From assembly GCA_003447595.1 (NCBI GenBank), contig DLYT01000146.1, forward strand, positions 24,343 to 38,925: 14,583 bases of DNA, written 5' to 3'. The notes beneath the pieces were generated by a model. That model was given only the letters and a program-made list of their open reading frames with translations. It was not told the DNA's origin and ran no database searches. This document shows, piece by piece, positions 12,438 to 14,583 of this stretch (positions are counted from its first letter, which is position 1; each line of letters starts with the position of its first letter). This DNA comes from Porphyromonadaceae bacterium. Lineage in GTDB: Bacteria; Bacteroidota; Bacteroidia; Bacteroidales; CAMTPD01. The position numbers were made by a program, and so were the translations under genes.

Positions 12438-14099
12438 ATGCTAAAGTCTCTGTATATACAGAATTATGCGCTAATCGATCAGCTCGAGATAGAGTTTACC
12501 AATGGCCTTTCGGTCATTACAGGTGAAACCGGAGCTGGTAAATCCATTATACTTGGAGCTCTATCCTTGGTGTTAGGGCAGCGTGCTGATGTGAAAAGTA
12601 TCAAGCACGGAGCTTCTAAATGCACAATTGAGGCAATATTTGACCTTTCTTCTTATCATCTTGAAGATTTTTTTACCGATAACGATCTTGAGTATGATAA
12701 AGAATATTGTCTTATTCGTCGAGAGGTAATGACCAATGGAAAGTCTCGTTCGTTTATCAACGATACACCGGTGTCACTTACTCAATTGAAAGATCTAGGC
12801 ACTATGCTGATCGATATTCACTCTCAACATCAAAACTTGTTGTTGGGGAATACTCATTTTCAGCTTAATGTTATTGATGTAGTGGCAAAGTCAGACTCTT
12901 TATTGCAACAATATAAGCAAGAATATAAAGCGTATAATAAACTCGACAAAGAGCACAAACGTCTTGTCGACGAAGCAGAGAAATCAAAACAAGAAGAAGA
13001 CTATATTAATTTCCAATACACTCAATTAAGCGAAGCAAACTTGATTGATGGCGAGCAAGAGGAGCTCGAGTCTGAGCAAGAAAAACTCACACACGCTGAG
13101 GAGATAAAGGCTTCACTGTATAAGATTTTGCAATTACTCGATAACGATGAGTCTGGTATTGTGTCGATGCTGAAGACGGCAAAAGGATATGCTCATCAAT
13201 CTGGAAAGTATTTTGCAAAAGCAGAAGAGGTTGAAAATCGTCTCGAAAGTTCATATATTGATCTAAAGGACCTGATGTCGGAGATTGAATCACAAATAGA
13301 GGAAGTTGAGTTTAATCCTGAACGTCTCGAATGGGTCGATGATCGATTGAATCTACTCAATAGCTTGCAGCAAAAGCATCGTGCTTCATCAACAGACCAG
13401 TTGATCGAACTTCGTGATCAGTTTGAAAAACAACTTCAAACCATCAATTCTTATGAAGATGCAATTGTAGAGGTTGAGGAAAAGAAGCAAAAGGCTTATC
13501 AGCAGGTTGTGCAAACAGGACAGCAACTTTCTAGACTGCGACAAGAAGCTGCGATTACATTCGAAAATGATCTTGTTGAGAAAGTTTCAATTTTAGGAAT
13601 GCCAAATGCACGTTTCAACGTAGAGTTCTCTACACGTGAAAACCCTGAAAGCGATGGTCTTGATCAAATTCGTTTCTTATTCTCCGCTAATAAGAATGCA
13701 CCGCTACAACCGGTAGAACAAACCGCATCTGGTGGAGAAATTTCCCGATTAATGCTATGTGTTAAAGCCCTAATCTCAGGAATAATGGCTTTACCAACCA
13801 TTGTATTCGATGAAATCGATACAGGGGTTTCAGGTGAAGTTGCCGACAAAATGGGTGATATCATGAAAGAGCTGGGACACAACATGCAGGTGTTTACCAT
13901 TACTCACCTTCCGCAGGTAGCTTCGAAAGGAGCAGAGCATTATTTTGTGTACAAAGAAGATCGTGAAGATGCTACCGTTACGAGTATTCGTCGCCTAACG
14001 TTCGACGAAAGGGTAGAGGAGTTAGCTCGTATGTTGAGTGGTTCGGCACTTACAGATTCGGCTTTAGCGAATGCTCGCGATCTGCTATTGCGAAATTAA
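12438..14099 (+). CDS. recN: DNA repair protein RecN
   Basis: This is a 553-residue SMC-like ATPase of the normal RecN length that acts on double-strand breaks in recombinational repair. It has the N-terminal Walker A GETGAGKS (29-36), a Q-loop region IDIHSQHQN (125-133) and a long coiled-coil middle (about 150-370, rich in E, K and Q). The C-terminal half carries the ABC signature SGGEISRLML (431-440), Walker B TIVFDEIDTGVSG (454-466) and the switch histidine in TITHLPQVAS. The start at 12438 is set by the family pattern LKSLYIQNYALI at residues 2-13. It follows coaBC after 3 bp with no Shine-Dalgarno sequence and is probably translated from the coaBC transcript. I see no clear intrinsic terminator after it. 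Confidence 0.97.
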   Translation: MLKSLYIQNYALIDQLEIEFTNGLSVITGETGAGKSIILGALSLVLGQRADVKSIKHGASKCTIEAIFDLSSYHLEDFFTDNDLEYDKEYCLIRREVMTNGKSRSFINDTPVSLTQLKDLGTMLIDIHSQHQNLLLGNTHFQLNVIDVVAKSDSLLQQYKQEYKAYNKLDKEHKRLVDEAEKSKQEEDYINFQYTQLSEANLIDGEQEELESEQEKLTHAEEIKASLYKILQLLDNDESGIVSMLKTAKGYAHQSGKYFAKAEEVENRLESSYIDLKDLMSEIESQIEEVEFNPERLEWVDDRLNLLNSLQQKHRASSTDQLIELRDQFEKQLQTINSYEDAIVEVEEKKQKAYQQVVQTGQQLSRLRQEAAITFENDLVEKVSILGMPNARFNVEFSTRENPESDGLDQIRFLFSANKNAPLQPVEQTASGGEISRLMLCVKALISGIMALPTIVFDEIDTGVSGEVADKMGDIMKELGHNMQVFTITHLPQVASKGAEHYFVYKEDREDATVTSIRRLTFDERVEELARMLSGSALTDSALANARDLLLRN

Positions 14100-14129
14100 C
14101 TTAACGTATTCATCCTTCGTGGTAGGATC

Positions 14130-14161
14130 TTTGTGGATCTGCTCGCGAATTACTATTTTTG
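14130..14161 (+). promoter_or_regulatory. Promoter of the rlmB-like gene
   Basis: TTTG (14130-14133) and TATTTTTG (14154-14161) are separated by 20 bp. Both elements match the Bacteroidota consensus. Initiation near 14167 would leave a leader of only about 16 nt before ATG 14183. Confidence 0.75.
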
Positions 14162-14182
14162 CACCCACATTCAAACAAGTAT

Positions 14183-14583
14183 ATGAAAGAAAACGAAATA
14201 ATTTTCGGTATTCGTGCCGTAATCGAAGCTGTTCAAGCAGATAAAGAAATTGATAAAATCCTTGTGAAACGTGAGTTACAAGGAGATCTATCTAAAGAAC
14301 TATTCGAAGTATTAAGAGGTCGTGAGATCCAGGTACAACGTGTACCACAAGAAAGACTAGACCGTATCACACGTAAAAATCACCAAGGTGTGATTGCGTT
14401 TGTATCGGCTGTTACATACCAAAGACTAGAAGATATCGTACCGTTTGTATACGAGCAAGGAAAAGATCCATTCATCGTATTGTTAGATGGTATTACTGAT
14501 GTTCGTAATTTCGGTGCAATTGCTCGTACATGTGAGTGTGCAGGCGTAGATGCAATCGTAATTCCTTCGAAAGGAAGTGTATC
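14183..14583 (+). CDS. rlmB: SpoU-family rRNA 2'-O-methyltransferase, RlmB/TrmH type, C-terminus cut by the window edge
   Basis: This is a partial gene of 133 codons plus two bases. The N-terminal SpoU substrate-binding domain (about 5-80) shows the RlmB-type start IIFGIRAVIEAV and KNHQGVIAFVSA (71-82). The SPOUT methyltransferase domain then begins with LLDGITDVRNFGAIARTCEC, which corresponds to motif 1 (D-x-RN-x-GAI-x-R). The fold binds S-adenosylmethionine in a knot formed by C-terminal motifs 2 and 3, which lie outside the window. RlmB methylates guanosine 2251 of 23S rRNA; the presence of the substrate-binding domain favours RlmB, but another SpoU target cannot be excluded. It has its own promoter 84 bp downstream of the recN stop. 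Confidence 0.9.
   Translation, partial: MKENEIIFGIRAVIEAVQADKEIDKILVKRELQGDLSKELFEVLRGREIQVQRVPQERLDRITRKNHQGVIAFVSAVTYQRLEDIVPFVYEQGKDPFIVLLDGITDVRNFGAIARTCECAGVDAIVIPSKGSV

Overview
The window is a gene-dense chromosomal segment of a low-GC member of the Bacteroidota, most likely order Bacteroidales. I cannot fix the genus from the sequence. The evidence is of three kinds. Several intergenic regions carry the Bacteroidota promoter pattern TTTG-N19/20-TAnnTTTG. Most genes lack a Shine-Dalgarno sequence. The protein set is also typical: a long TamB divergent from tsaD, an rpmB-rpmG-DUF4295 ribosomal cluster, and a coaBC-recN-rlmB chain. The content is mostly core housekeeping genes. I see no prophage, insertion sequence, CRISPR array, tRNA or rRNA.

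Left arm, minus strand (1-5797): a peroxide-response pair, perR followed by a rubredoxin-first rubrerythrin cut by the window edge, is read from a clear promoter. A perfect 8-1-8 palindrome sits between the two promoter elements of that promoter and is a likely PerR operator. Upstream lies a roughly 4.5-kb tamB-like gene, separated from perR by a long terminator-like hairpin and a second hairpin with the same tip. The tamB reading frame continues upstream of its first standard start codon and encodes the expected membrane anchor, but that extension has no ATG, GTG or TTG.

Middle, plus strand (5866-9112): tsaD (tRNA t6A synthesis) and cinA, then a 246-bp leader with two promoter-like elements, then rpmB, rpmG and a 50-codon DUF4295 gene. 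A strong intrinsic terminator closes the cluster.

Right arm, plus strand (9196-14583): dnaN (sliding clamp) is followed after 15 bp by a DnaQ-like 3'-5' exonuclease and then a terminator. Next come coaBC (coenzyme A synthesis), recN (double-strand break repair) 3 bp downstream, and, from its own consensus promoter, an rlmB-like SpoU methyltransferase cut by the right edge.

The most striking observation is that coaBC is split by a -1 frame change at a run of 12 A. The run contains the dnaX-type slippery heptamer A AAA AAG in the correct register, followed immediately by a zero-frame TAA. The CoaB half has no usable independent start that would keep its nucleotide-binding motif. This is either programmed frameshifting or transcriptional slippage giving CoaC plus CoaBC, or a homopolymer sequencing error. 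The sequence alone cannot decide.
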